In this document: in pieces, positions 42,342 through 54,554 of the stretch
Layout of the letters: every line of letters begins with the position of its first letter
How positions within the stretch are numbered: position 1 is the first letter of the stretch
Assembly (NCBI RefSeq): GCF_001279525.1
Contig: NZ_LGDY01000095.1
Span: forward strand, 53,116-117,115
Length of the DNA: 64,000 nt
Origin: Nocardia sp. NRRL S-836
Lineage (GTDB): Bacteria; Actinomycetota; Actinomycetes; Mycobacteriales; Pseudonocardiaceae
Reading direction: 5' to 3'
The notes under the pieces: generated by a model
What the model saw: the letters and a program-made list of their open reading frames with translations, nothing else
Databases searched by the model: none
What the model was told of the DNA's origin: nothing
Program-made: the position numbers and the translations under genes

Positions 42342-43130
42342 GTGAAACTCACTGGTCGCATCGCGGCCGCACTGCTGACGTGCGCCGCGCTCCTCACCAC
42401 GACGGTCGGTACCGCTTCGGCGGCCAACCTGGACGAACCGCGCCTCAAGGACATCGCGATGCAGATCGTGTCCAGCGCGGAGAACTCCTCCACGAACTGG
42501 AGGGCGCAGTTCAGCTACATCGAGGACATCGACGACGGCCGCGGCTACACCGCGGGCATCATCGGGTTCTGCAGCGGCACCGGTGACATGCTCGACCTGG
42601 TCGAGCTGTACAAGTCCAGGAAGCCGGGCAACGTGCTGGAGAAGTACCTCCCCGCACTGCGCAAGGTGAACGGCACCGACTCGCACTCGGGTCTGGACCC
42701 CAACTTCACCAAGGACTGGAAGACCGCGGCCAAGGACTCCGTGTTCAAGGCGGCGCAGGAGTCCGAACGCGACCGGGTGTACTTCAACCCGGCCGTGGCG
42801 CAGGGCAAGGCCGACGGCGTGCGCGCCCTGGGCCAGTTCGCCTACTACGACGCGATCGTCGTGCACGGTGACGGTGGCGACAAGACGAGCTTCAGCAACA
42901 TCCGCAAGCGGGCTCTCGGCAAGGCGAAGCCGCCGTCGCAGGGCGGCAACGAGACCACGTGGCTCAACGCGTTCATGGACGCCCGCGTGTGGGCGATGAA
43001 GCAGGAGGCGGCGCACGAGGACGTCTCCCGCATCGAGACCGCGCAGCGCGTGTGGCTCAAGGCCGGCAACTTCGACCTGAAGACGCCGCTCAAGTGGAAG
43101 GTCTACGGCGACAGCTTCGAGATCAGCTGA
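42342..43130 (+). CDS. csn: Secreted GH46 chitosanase
   Basis: 262 aa. Signal peptide (residues 1-27, ending TASA-AN), then a complete GH46 domain closely resembling the Streptomyces N174 enzyme. The catalytic pair is E47 (SSAENSS) and D65 (IEDIDDGRGY), 18 residues apart as in the family. Hydrolyses beta-1,4 bonds in chitosan outside the cell. GTG 42342 follows GGAGGG by six bases. The intergenic region upstream has an A/T-richer stretch (42240-42275) likely to hold the promoter. Confidence 0.95.
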   Translation: MKLTGRIAAALLTCAALLTTTVGTASAANLDEPRLKDIAMQIVSSAENSSTNWRAQFSYIEDIDDGRGYTAGIIGFCSGTGDMLDLVELYKSRKPGNVLEKYLPALRKVNGTDSHSGLDPNFTKDWKTAAKDSVFKAAQESERDRVYFNPAVAQGKADGVRALGQFAYYDAIVVHGDGGDKTSFSNIRKRALGKAKPPSQGGNETTWLNAFMDARVWAMKQEAAHEDVSRIETAQRVWLKAGNFDLKTPLKWKVYGDSFEIS

Positions 43131-43145
43131 TCTCGTGACCGCACC

Positions 43146-43179
43146 GGCGAAGGGCGTCCCGATCGGGGCGCCCTTCGCC
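43146..43179 (+). terminator. Terminator after chitosanase gene
   Basis: 15-bp stem (GGCGAAGGGCGTCCC) with one G-T pair and a GATC loop, 15 bases after the stop. Confidence 0.9.
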
Positions 43180-43347
43180 GTGCCAACGGGTGGTGCGCTC
43201 CGACGCAGCGCATTGCGCCGTGCGGCCGAACGGGTGATCGGTTCGGCCAACACGGCGAAACCGCAGGCAGATTGCGTTGTTCGTGCCCGTAGGAACCGCG
43301 TGCGTGCATAAGGTTCTTCGATCCCCGCACCTCGGAGGAGGCCAACG

Positions 43348-45258
43348 GTGTTCGAAGGGCGCACCCGGTTGCGTGGTCTGGTCCAGGGCCTGGTCGGGGC
43401 CGTGGGCGCGGGTGCGACGCCAGTGCTCGTCGTCGAGGGCTGCGGGGGTTCCGGCAAGACCGCGCTGCTGCACCAGGCGTTGCTGGAGTGGCAGGACCGG
43501 ACGCCCGCCGTGCTGGTGCGGCCGCGTGAGCTGAGCGCCGACGACGAGGAGTCCGCGTGGGACAGCGCGGTGCGGCCGGTGCTCGCGGCCGTGCTGCTGG
43601 GGCTGAGCACCGAGGTGCCAGGTTATCCGCTGTCGTTCGAACGGGTGCTGCTCGCGCAGATCGCCATGCGCGTCGACACGGGGACCCTCGACCAGGACGC
43701 CGCGCTCGACGAGCTCAACCGGCAGACGAACAACTACCGCGACCGCAACCTGCGCGACCTGGTGCGCGACCTCGCCGCCACGGCCGGATCGCTGATCCAG
43801 CTGCCGGTGGACCCGTCGCCGGTGGTGAACCGGATCGCCGACTACCTCGGCGGCATGCTGGAGAGCTCGCGCCGGGCGTCCAACTTCCGCTGGAGCAGGG
43901 CGGCGCTGGAGTGGTTCGGGCACCAGGACCAGCGGCTCGCCCTCAACGCCGACCAGGCCCGGCTGCGGCTGAGCGCCCAGGCCCGCAGCAAGGACCCCGA
44001 CGTGCGCCGCGACGTCGACGACCTGCTCGTGGCGGCACTGCTGGCCGATCTGCGGCACAGCCTCGCGCCGGTCACCACCCGCCGCCACAACGTGCTGATG
44101 CTGCTCGACGACGGCGACATCGCGGTCGCCACGACGTTCCTGCGCGCGCTGCTGCGGGTGCGCAGGGCGATCGCCGACACCGCACGCGGTGGTCATCCCG
44201 CGCTGCCCGACCCGTTGCTCGTCGTGACCACGAGCGGCGGGCTGCTGGCCGAGGAGCTGGCCGAGGACGAGCTGCCGGAACCCCTGGTGCTCAGCGAGTC
44301 CGATGTGGACGACCGGCTCGCCACGACCGCGCGGGTGTGGCTGCGGGTCCGGTCCGAGGACCTGACGAGCAAGGACGTCGTGCAGCTCGCGAAGAGCCAC
44401 CTCTGGCCGAACGACCTCGCCGCGAGCACCGTGGGCAAGGTCGTGCACCGGCTGAGCCGGGGCCACCCGAAGTCCGTGGACACGTTGCTGCGCAAGCTGC
44501 ACGACGAACCGAGCCGCACGCGCGACCCCGGCAAGCTGTTGCGCGGCACGGAAACGAGCCTGCTCGAACCGTTCGTGCGCGAGTTCTCCGCCGGGGGCAA
44601 GGCGAACAAGCACCACGTGCACGCCCTCGTCACGCTGTCCGCGGCGCTCACGAAGCTGGAGGCGCAGACGCTCGCTCCGCTGCTGCCGGACCCGGTCGGG
44701 CTGGACTCGCCGCTGTACTCGTCGCCGACGCTGTGGACGCCGGGCGAGTCCGGCGAGCAGCGGCTGCCACCGCTCGTGCGCTACCTCGGCCTGCGGCTGC
44801 TGGCCGCGCGCTCCGACGCCGACGAGGCGTCGTGGGACAGGGTGGTCGGCCGGCTGCGCGACCACGCCGGTGACGAGGGTCCCCGGCTGCGGCACACGTT
44901 GCTGCTGGGCGACCGCGCCGCGGTGGCGGCGGAGCTGCTGGAGTCGCTGTCGGACCTGGCGACCAAGGACTGGCTCGACCTGTTCGACCTGGTCACCGCC
45001 GAGGTGAACCCGCGGGAGACCGCGCCGGACTCGATCGGCACCGCCGCACGCGGCAGCGACCTGGCGCACGTGCACCGGCTGCTCGGCGTCGTGCCCGCGT
45101 TCGACCACGACCCGTGCGTCACGGACCCGGACGTGCTGCAGGACTACGCCGTCCACGTGGAGCAGGCCCTGCGGCAGCTCTCCAACCGCGCGCAGGACCC
45201 GGCGTCGCTGCTCAGGCGGGCACAGCGCTACGAACGGTTCGGGAGGAACCACCGGTGA
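43348..45258 (+). CDS. P-loop NTPase coupled to membrane sensor gene
   Basis: 636 aa. STAND/AAA-like NTPase: Walker A EGCGGSGKT at residues 30-38 and a Walker B-like LMLLDDGD near 250, followed by helical regions with no recognised effector or DNA-binding domain. Helical repeats fill the C-terminal 250 residues. GTG 43348 lies behind GGAGGAG. Its stop overlaps the next start by GTGA, so it is translated together with a membrane-anchored periplasmic-binding-like protein, suggesting a two-part signalling unit. Function not known. Confidence 0.78.
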   Translation: MFEGRTRLRGLVQGLVGAVGAGATPVLVVEGCGGSGKTALLHQALLEWQDRTPAVLVRPRELSADDEESAWDSAVRPVLAAVLLGLSTEVPGYPLSFERVLLAQIAMRVDTGTLDQDAALDELNRQTNNYRDRNLRDLVRDLAATAGSLIQLPVDPSPVVNRIADYLGGMLESSRRASNFRWSRAALEWFGHQDQRLALNADQARLRLSAQARSKDPDVRRDVDDLLVAALLADLRHSLAPVTTRRHNVLMLLDDGDIAVATTFLRALLRVRRAIADTARGGHPALPDPLLVVTTSGGLLAEELAEDELPEPLVLSESDVDDRLATTARVWLRVRSEDLTSKDVVQLAKSHLWPNDLAASTVGKVVHRLSRGHPKSVDTLLRKLHDEPSRTRDPGKLLRGTETSLLEPFVREFSAGGKANKHHVHALVTLSAALTKLEAQTLAPLLPDPVGLDSPLYSSPTLWTPGESGEQRLPPLVRYLGLRLLAARSDADEASWDRVVGRLRDHAGDEGPRLRHTLLLGDRAAVAAELLESLSDLATKDWLDLFDLVTAEVNPRETAPDSIGTAARGSDLAHVHRLLGVVPAFDHDPCVTDPDVLQDYAVHVEQALRQLSNRAQDPASLLRRAQRYERFGRNHR

Positions 45259-46862
45259 AGCTCACCGAACGCTTCTACCTCGGGATCTGGCCCCGATCGC
45301 GGGCGATCCGCCACCCCGCGAGGTGGACCGACTGGGTGCGCCCGGTCGCCGTGCTGGCGGTCGTCGCGCTCGTGGCCGGGCTGGTCGTCGGTGGCCCGTG
45401 GCTGTGGAAGCGGTTGTCCTGCAAGGACGGCTGGCTGCCCAGCGGGGACGTGTGGTCGGCCGGTGGCGAGTGCGTCGGGCTGAGCTCCGGGCCGTACGCG
45501 TTCGAGCTGGACGCGTTCACCACCGTGCTGAAGGTGATCGAGCAGCAGAACGCCGCGGCGACCGACGTGTGCGACCCGAACGGCACCCCGGTGACCGTGG
45601 GCGTGCTGCTCACGATGACCGACCAGTACGCCGGCGCGCGAGCCGTGCACGAGCTGGAGGGCATGGCGGCCGGGCAGGCCCGCGCGAACGGCACCGGCTG
45701 CCTGCACCCGATGCGGCTGCTGGTGGGCAACATCGGCGCGTACGGGCCGCAGCAGGAGGCCGTGGAGGTCGCGCGCAGGCTCGCCGGCCACCCCGAGGTC
45801 GTCGCCGTGGCCGGCATCGGGCTGAGCCACCAGCGTTCCGCCGAGATCGCCGACCTGCTGGCGGCGCAGAAGATCCCGATGGTGTCGGACCTGGTCACGG
45901 CGGAGGGGTTCGACCAGAGCGGCTCCACCGCGCGGGAGACGGACTACAGCGGCTGCGAGCCCGACACGACCTACCAGAACGGCGTGGGCCGCGACCACTA
46001 CTACCGGGTGGCCTTCCGCGGCTCCGAGCAGATCCGGTCGCTCGGCGCGGCGCTGCCGGGCACCCGGCTGGACTTCATCATGGTGCCGACCGGTGGCACC
46101 GACCCGTACACGTGCACCGCGTTGCCGTTGATGCACAAGCAGTTCGGCGGCGACATCACCGAGGTCAAGTTCGACCCGGACGAGGCGAGCACGGTGTCCC
46201 AGACCGCGCGCCGGGTCTGCAACGTGTCCAAGGACGTGACGGTCGGCTACATCGCCCGCGGCCGTGACCTGGCGCTGTTCCTGCACAGCCTCGACCAGGA
46301 GTTCGCCCAGGGCCACTGCTCGGCGAGCTCGATCACGGTGGTGAGCACGTCGGACGGGCAGCGCGTGCGGGCCGCCGAGCTCGACCCGCGGCTGGAGGAC
46401 CTGCGCGTGCGGGCGCTGTCCTCGCCCGCCTTCACCTCCGGCAAGCTGCGCCTGGTGGCGACCCTGGTCGGTGGGGCGGACAAGCCGGGGCCCGGCGACA
46501 CCGGGTTCGCCGACTTCGAGCGCCGGTTCACCGGGATCGGGTTCGACGTGGCGCACACCGACGCGGGCTGGGCGGTCAACGGCTACGACGCCATGTCCGT
46601 GATCGAGGAGGCCGTGAACAAGCTGCCGGTCACCAAACCCGTGCAGCGCAGCCAGGTGAACACCCAGATCAGCTTCGTCTCCTCACCGGAGACCGCGGTG
46701 CTGGGCGCGGGCGGGCCGATCATGTTCGACAACGACGGCAACCGGGTCGGCGCGCCGCCGCCGGTCGTGCGGGTGTGCCCGTTGCCGCAGAAGCAGAACG
46801 GGGCGGCCGCCCGGGTCCGCAGCGTGACGCTGCAACCCGGCGCACCCGCCCCGCCCTGCTGA
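45255..46862 (+). CDS. Membrane-anchored periplasmic-binding-like protein
   Basis: 535 aa. A cytoplasmic basic start (residues 1-27), one transmembrane helix (about 28-50), then an extracellular type I periplasmic-binding/LivJ-like fold (VTVGVLLTMTDQYAG, VVAVAGIGLSHQRSAEIADLL, IPMVSDLVTAEG, DFIMVPTGGTDPY). Several cysteines in the outer part could form disulfides. The fold suggests amino-acid or small-molecule sensing. It is coupled to the upstream NTPase (4-base overlap, GGGAGGAA Shine-Dalgarno). Confidence 0.8.
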   Translation: MKLTERFYLGIWPRSRAIRHPARWTDWVRPVAVLAVVALVAGLVVGGPWLWKRLSCKDGWLPSGDVWSAGGECVGLSSGPYAFELDAFTTVLKVIEQQNAAATDVCDPNGTPVTVGVLLTMTDQYAGARAVHELEGMAAGQARANGTGCLHPMRLLVGNIGAYGPQQEAVEVARRLAGHPEVVAVAGIGLSHQRSAEIADLLAAQKIPMVSDLVTAEGFDQSGSTARETDYSGCEPDTTYQNGVGRDHYYRVAFRGSEQIRSLGAALPGTRLDFIMVPTGGTDPYTCTALPLMHKQFGGDITEVKFDPDEASTVSQTARRVCNVSKDVTVGYIARGRDLALFLHSLDQEFAQGHCSASSITVVSTSDGQRVRAAELDPRLEDLRVRALSSPAFTSGKLRLVATLVGGADKPGPGDTGFADFERRFTGIGFDVAHTDAGWAVNGYDAMSVIEEAVNKLPVTKPVQRSQVNTQISFVSSPETAVLGAGGPIMFDNDGNRVGAPPPVVRVCPLPQKQNGAAARVRSVTLQPGAPAPPC

Positions 46863-46894
46863 ACCCCTACGGCTGAACTCCTACAGCTGGGCTC

Positions 46895-49834
<2,940 letters not shown>

Positions 49835-49841
49835 GGCCGCA

Positions 49842-49847
49842 AGTCTA
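49842..49847 (-). promoter_or_regulatory. -10 hexamer of leaderless glyS transcript
   Basis: TAGACT on the minus strand ends seven bases before GTG 49834; no Shine-Dalgarno sequence is present. Confidence 0.5.
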
Positions 49848-49977
49848 CGAAGCGGACAAAACCCCTGGTCACGGGGCCTGCATCGGGTGGCGTTCGCCAC
49901 TGTGTCACGCTACGCACAACCAGGTGGGGAGTCACCACGTCTACTTGGGGTACCCGCATGTGCCGAGAGGAGTGGGT

Positions 49978-51906
49978 GTGGACAACCGGCCGCCGCGGCC
50001 AGGAGAGCCGAACAGGTCTCCTCGGCGACCCAGCGCCACCCCGCGCCCGCCCGCGGGGCAGCCCCGCCGCCCCCAGGACTCGCCACGCGGCTCCGAACCG
50101 CCCCGCAGGGACCCGCGCCCGCAGCCGAACCGGGCGGAGCCCCCGAAGCGGCCCGACGCCGTGAAGCGCCAGGAACCGCCCAAGCGGCCGGAACCACCCC
50201 GCCGCACCGAGCCGTCCCCGCGCGCGGAACCACCGCGGCGCGGCACGCCGGCCGGACGCGGCGAGCCCGCGCGCCGCGCCGAGCCGCAGCGGCTCGAACC
50301 GGGCCGCGCCACGTCGTCCGGTCCGCGCCCGCGTGCGGTGGCCGACCGCCCCACGGTCCGCACGACCCCGGCGAAGCCCGCCGCGGCCGCCAAGCCGCCG
50401 CAGCGACCCGCCCAGCGCCCGCGTCCGCCCGCACGCAGGCCCAGCGCCACCCAGCGCGGCGCGTCGACCGGCGCCAAGGTCTTCGTGAGCCTGCTGTCGG
50501 CGATCGTCCTGCTGGTCACGGGCATCGCCTGGAAGAACCTGAACGCGCTGACCGACGGCCTCACCAAGCAGGACCTGAACCTGGCCGACGCGGGCGAGAA
50601 GCCCGCCGACGGCGCGGTCGACATCCTGCTGGTCGGCATGGACAGCCGCACCGACTCCAAGGGCAACCCGCTGCCGCAGAACATCCTGAACGAGCTGCAG
50701 GCGGGCGGCAGCGACGACGGCGGTTTCAACACCGACACCCTCATCCTGCTGCACATCCCGAACGACAGCGGCAAGGCCTACGCCGTGTCGTTCCCCCGCG
50801 ACTCCTACGTGAAGATCGCGGGTGGCTTCGGCCGGCACAAGATCAACTCTGCCTACGGTTACGCCAAGGGTCAAGCCGCGGAGAAGCTGAAGGGCAGCGG
50901 CAAGAGCGCGGCCGAGGTCGAGATGGAGTCGCGCAAGACCGGCGCGAACAACCTCATCGAGACCATCCAGAACCTGACCGACGTGAAGATCGACCACTAC
51001 GCCGAGGTCAACCTGGTCGGCTTCTACGAGATCACCAAGGCCATCGGCGGCATCGACGTGTGCCTGAACGGCCCGGTCCGCGACAGCTTTTCCGGCGCGA
51101 ACTTCAAGGCGGGCCCGCAGACCATCGAGGGCAAGAACGCGCTGGCGTTCGTCCGCCAGCGCCACGGCCTGCCGATGGGCGACCTGGACCGCGTCGTCCG
51201 CCAGCAGGTGTTCATGGCGGGCCTGGCGAAGAAGATGCTCTCCGCGGGCGTCCTCACCGACAGCACCAAGCGCAACGACATGATCAAGGCCGTGTCCGGC
51301 GCGATCGTCCTCGACAACGGCTGGGACATCACGAAGTTCGCGCTGCAGATGAAGGACATGACCGGCGGGAACATGACGTTCCAGACCATCCCGACCGGCA
51401 ACCCCGACCTGCAGACCCCGGAGGACGGCAGCGCGGTCGAGGTGAAGGAGAACGAGGTCCGCAAGTTCGTGAAGGCCCTCGGCAAGGCCCCCACGACCTC
51501 CGAGGCCCCCGACCCCGGCATCAACAACGCCTCGGTGACCGTCGACGTCCGCAACGCCTCCGGCGTCCCCGGCCTCGCGGGCCAGGTCCTGCAGTCCCTG
51601 ACCGCGAAGGGCTTCGTGGCGGGCCAGGCGGGCAACTCCGACTCGCTGGCCACCTCCGTCGTCCGCTACGCCAAGGGCGGCGAGGCCGCAGCCAAGGCCG
51701 TCGAGCAGGCCCTCGGCGGCCTGGAGACCGAGGAGGACGTCAACCTCCCCACCGGCCGCGTCCGCGTCTTCCTCGGCTCGGACTACTCCGGCCCCGGCTC
51801 GCAGGGCTTCACCGGCACCCCGCTGCTCGCCCTGGACGGCGCCCGCCGGCAACCGGCCCAGCAGCCCGCACCCATCTCCGCGGACGGCGTGCGCTGCGTG
51901 AACTGA
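49978..51906 (+). CDS. LytR-CpsA-Psr (LCP) family cell-wall ligase
   Basis: 642 aa. A long Pro/Arg-rich cytoplasmic tail (residues 1-155), one transmembrane helix (about 163-182), an LCP domain (DILLVGMDSRTD, FPRDSYV, KINSAYGYA, VRQRHGLPMGDLDRVVRQQ with the catalytic Arg/Asp cluster), and a C-terminal LytR_C domain (TVDVRNASGVPGLAG). LCP enzymes attach teichoic acids or arabinogalactan to peptidoglycan outside the membrane. GTG 49978 lies behind GAGAGGAG; GTG 49972 is too close to that site. Confidence 0.92.
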   Translation: MDNRPPRPGEPNRSPRRPSATPRPPAGQPRRPQDSPRGSEPPRRDPRPQPNRAEPPKRPDAVKRQEPPKRPEPPRRTEPSPRAEPPRRGTPAGRGEPARRAEPQRLEPGRATSSGPRPRAVADRPTVRTTPAKPAAAAKPPQRPAQRPRPPARRPSATQRGASTGAKVFVSLLSAIVLLVTGIAWKNLNALTDGLTKQDLNLADAGEKPADGAVDILLVGMDSRTDSKGNPLPQNILNELQAGGSDDGGFNTDTLILLHIPNDSGKAYAVSFPRDSYVKIAGGFGRHKINSAYGYAKGQAAEKLKGSGKSAAEVEMESRKTGANNLIETIQNLTDVKIDHYAEVNLVGFYEITKAIGGIDVCLNGPVRDSFSGANFKAGPQTIEGKNALAFVRQRHGLPMGDLDRVVRQQVFMAGLAKKMLSAGVLTDSTKRNDMIKAVSGAIVLDNGWDITKFALQMKDMTGGNMTFQTIPTGNPDLQTPEDGSAVEVKENEVRKFVKALGKAPTTSEAPDPGINNASVTVDVRNASGVPGLAGQVLQSLTAKGFVAGQAGNSDSLATSVVRYAKGGEAAAKAVEQALGGLETEEDVNLPTGRVRVFLGSDYSGPGSQGFTGTPLLALDGARRQPAQQPAPISADGVRCVN

Positions 51907-51917
51907 TACTCAGAGTA
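51907..51917. promoter_or_regulatory. Palindrome before XRE regulator gene
   Basis: TACTC-A-GAGTA, immediately after the LCP stop and just upstream of a TATACC -10 candidate (51924). It could be an autoregulatory operator for the XRE protein. Confidence 0.3.
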
Positions 51918-52022
51918 GAGATCTATACCCCGTTCGGGGGATGTTGGCCGTAAGTTGCGTAAGCGGCGAAGCACTGGCGCCTTCCATCACCGTGAGACCC
52001 GCTCATGGGGTGGAGGAAACCG

Positions 52023-52508
52023 GTGACCACTGCGACAGGCCACATCGACACAGCCGCGTACCAGCGCGTGCTCGGTGACGAGATCCGCAGCCTTCGCAAG
52101 CAGCGCGGCTGGACTCGGAAAGAACTGAACAAGCGCTTGCAGACGGAGATCTCCCTGCAGACCCTGGCGACCTACGAGCTGGGCACCCGCCAGTGCTCGG
52201 TGGTCCGCCTGGTCGAGATCTGCCACGCGCTCGACGTCCCCGCACACGAGGTCCTGGCTCGCGTGCACGAACGCTTCTTCGGCGACACCCCGGCAGGCCA
52301 CGTGACGCTGAACCTGTCCCTGGTGGCCGCGACGGACAACCCGCGCCTGGCTCCGCTGCGCCGCTGGGCGGCGGGCCGCCTGCACGCCCTGCCCCCCGGC
52401 GCCTCGCCGGAGGTGCACCTGGACCTGGCCGCCCTGGACAACATGGCGCAGCTCTGCCAGCTGCCGGCGGCAGACCTGCTCCGCACGTTGCGGTCCATGA
52501 CGCGGTGA
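52023..52508 (+). CDS. XRE-family helix-turn-helix regulator
   Basis: 161 aa. The HTH_XRE domain spans residues 15-75 (LGDEIRSLRKQRGWTRKEL, then TLATYELGTR and VVRLVEICHALDVP), resembling BldD-like N-terminal domains. The C-terminal half is helical and unrecognised. GTG 52023 was chosen over ATG 52005 because GGAGG lies six bases upstream. It lies between LCP and murT genes; a role in wall or developmental control is possible but unproven. Confidence 0.85.
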   Translation: MTTATGHIDTAAYQRVLGDEIRSLRKQRGWTRKELNKRLQTEISLQTLATYELGTRQCSVVRLVEICHALDVPAHEVLARVHERFFGDTPAGHVTLNLSLVAATDNPRLAPLRRWAAGRLHALPPGASPEVHLDLAALDNMAQLCQLPAADLLRTLRSMTR

Positions 52509-52586
52509 ACGCGATCCGCTCGTTGTACCGAACCCGGTTCACCTCACCGAAACCACCGCCCGGGAAGGGTTACCCGGCCACGCCGG

Positions 52587-52592
52587 TAGCAT
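52587..52592 (+). promoter_or_regulatory. -10 hexamer of leaderless murT transcript
   Basis: TAGCAT ends seven bases before GTG 52600; no Shine-Dalgarno sequence is present. Confidence 0.5.
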
Positions 52593-52599
52593 CGCCGGG

Positions 52600-53847
52600 G
52601 TGAACGATTCCCCCGCCCGCCTCCCCCTGCGCACCGCGGCCGCCGTGAAGCTGGGCAACCTGAGCTCCACGCTGTCCCAGAAGATGGGTCTCGGCGCAGG
52701 CGGCATGATCGGTGGCCGAGTCGCCCTCAAGCTCGACCCGCAGGCGCTCAACCGCCTCACGGCCGGCCGGAAGGTCGCCGTCGTCACCGGCACGAACGGC
52801 AAGACGACCAGCACGATGATGCTGGCCCGCGCGGTCGGGGCACTGGGTGAGGTCGCCACGAACCACAGCGGCGCGAACATGCCCGACGGCCACGTGACGG
52901 CGCTGTCGAAGCAGCCGGACGCGCCGTACGCCGTGCTGGAGTGCGACGAGGGCTACTTCCCCGCCGTGTCCGGTGCCAGCCACCCGGCCGTGGCGATGAT
53001 CCTGAACCTCAGCCGCGACCAGCTCGACCGGGTCGGCGAGGTGCGGACCATCGAGCGCAGCATCCGCGACTCGATCAACCGGTTGCAGAACTGCACGATC
53101 GTCGCGAACTGCGACGACGTGATGGTGACCAGCGCCGCGAAGGACGCGAAGAACGTCATCTGGGTGGCGACCGGCACCAGCTGGCACCAGGACAGCGCGA
53201 GCTGCCCGCGGTGCGGCGACCCGATCCGCTGGCAGGGCGAGCACTGGCACTGCACGAACTGCGACCTGGCCCGGCCGCACCCGACGTGGATCACCGCGGA
53301 CGAGGCGATGATCACGCCGGAGCACCGCAAGGTGGAGCTGCGGCTGACGTTGCCGGGCAAGTTCAACCAGGCGAACGCCGTCATGGCCACCGCGGCCGCG
53401 CACACCCTGGGTGTGCCGGTCGACGAGGCGGTGCGCCGTTTGCGTGGCGTGAGCAACGTCAGCGGCCGGTACCGCACGATCCAGCGCAACGGCCGCAGCG
53501 CGCGCCTGCTGCTGAGCAAGAACCCGGCCGGCTGGAGCGAGACGCTCACCGTGGTCAGGGAGGCCCACCACCCGGCCGTCCTGGTCATCAACGCCCAGGA
53601 GGCCGACGGCCGCGACCTGAGCTGGCTGTGGGACGTCCCGTTCGAGAAGCTCCAGGGCCGCCGGGTGATCGCGTCCGGTGAGCGTGCCAGCGACCTGGCC
53701 GTGCGCCTGACCTACGCCGAGGTGGAGCACACCATCGTCAAAGACCCGTTGAAGGCCATCGACCAGCTGCCGGCCGGCGCTGTCGAGGTCATCGCCAACT
53801 ACACCGCGTTCCGCGACTTGAATGCCAGGGCTGCCGCTGATGAGTGA
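52600..53847 (+). CDS. murT: Lipid II isoglutaminyl synthase, MurT subunit
   Basis: 415 aa. Mur-ligase-type ATPase (VVTGTNGKTT, residues 61-70) with an inserted zinc ribbon (CPRCG and CTNC about 205-225) and the DUF1727 C-terminal domain that docks GatD. With GatD it amidates the alpha-carboxyl of D-Glu in lipid II to D-iso-glutamine in the cytoplasm. The start is leaderless GTG 52600. The 3' end overlaps gatD by eight bases. Confidence 0.94.
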   Translation: MNDSPARLPLRTAAAVKLGNLSSTLSQKMGLGAGGMIGGRVALKLDPQALNRLTAGRKVAVVTGTNGKTTSTMMLARAVGALGEVATNHSGANMPDGHVTALSKQPDAPYAVLECDEGYFPAVSGASHPAVAMILNLSRDQLDRVGEVRTIERSIRDSINRLQNCTIVANCDDVMVTSAAKDAKNVIWVATGTSWHQDSASCPRCGDPIRWQGEHWHCTNCDLARPHPTWITADEAMITPEHRKVELRLTLPGKFNQANAVMATAAAHTLGVPVDEAVRRLRGVSNVSGRYRTIQRNGRSARLLLSKNPAGWSETLTVVREAHHPAVLVINAQEADGRDLSWLWDVPFEKLQGRRVIASGERASDLAVRLTYAEVEHTIVKDPLKAIDQLPAGAVEVIANYTAFRDLNARAAADE

Positions 53848-54547
53848 GTCGACCGTCCAGATCGCACTCGTGCTGCCGGATCTCCTCGGCACGTACGGGG
53901 ACTTCGGCAACGCCGTGGTGCTCGAGAAGCGCATGGCGTGGCGCGGCATCAAGGCCGAGATCCTGCCGATCAACTACGGCCAGCCGGTGCCCGACTCGTG
54001 CGACATCTACGTCGTCGGCGGCGGCGAGGACACCGCCCAGACGCTGGCGGTCAAGCACCTGCGCGAGCACCCCGGCCTGCAGCGCGCCGTCACGAAGGGC
54101 GCCGTCGTGCTGGGCGTCTGCGCGGGCATCCAGATCTTCGGCGAGAGCTTCACCCGCGCCGACAACGTGACGCACCCCGGCATGGGCCTGATCGACTCGA
54201 CCTCGCACGCCGGTGGCAGCCGTGCCATCGGCGAGGTGCTGGCCGAGCCGGCGGACGGCCTGTTCTCCGGCGTGCTGACCGGTTTCGAGAACCACCAGGG
54301 CCGCACGGTCCTCGGTCCGTCGGCGCGGCCGCTCGCGCACGTGAAGGTCGGCACCGGCAACGATGGCAGCGTCGAGGGCGCGGTGCAGGGCCGGATCGTG
54401 TGCACCTACCTGCACGGCCCGGTGCTGCCGCGCAACCCGCAGCTCGCCGACATGCTGATCGAGTGGGCCACCGGCACGAAGGTCGCGCCGCTGGACCTGC
54501 CCGCCGTCACGCAGATGCGTTCCGAGCGGGTCAAAGCGGCTTCCTGA
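53840..54547 (+). CDS. gatD: Lipid II isoglutaminyl synthase, GatD subunit
   Basis: 235 aa. CobB/CobQ-like class I glutamine amidotransferase with the nucleophile Cys in GVCAGIQIFG and a His in VCTYLHGPVLPRNP. It supplies ammonia to MurT. ATG 53840 overlaps the end of murT by eight bases, as in most actinobacteria. A TetR gene converges seven bases after the stop. Confidence 0.94.
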   Translation: MSESTVQIALVLPDLLGTYGDFGNAVVLEKRMAWRGIKAEILPINYGQPVPDSCDIYVVGGGEDTAQTLAVKHLREHPGLQRAVTKGAVVLGVCAGIQIFGESFTRADNVTHPGMGLIDSTSHAGGSRAIGEVLAEPADGLFSGVLTGFENHQGRTVLGPSARPLAHVKVGTGNDGSVEGAVQGRIVCTYLHGPVLPRNPQLADMLIEWATGTKVAPLDLPAVTQMRSERVKAAS

Positions 54548-54554
54548 CCGGGCT

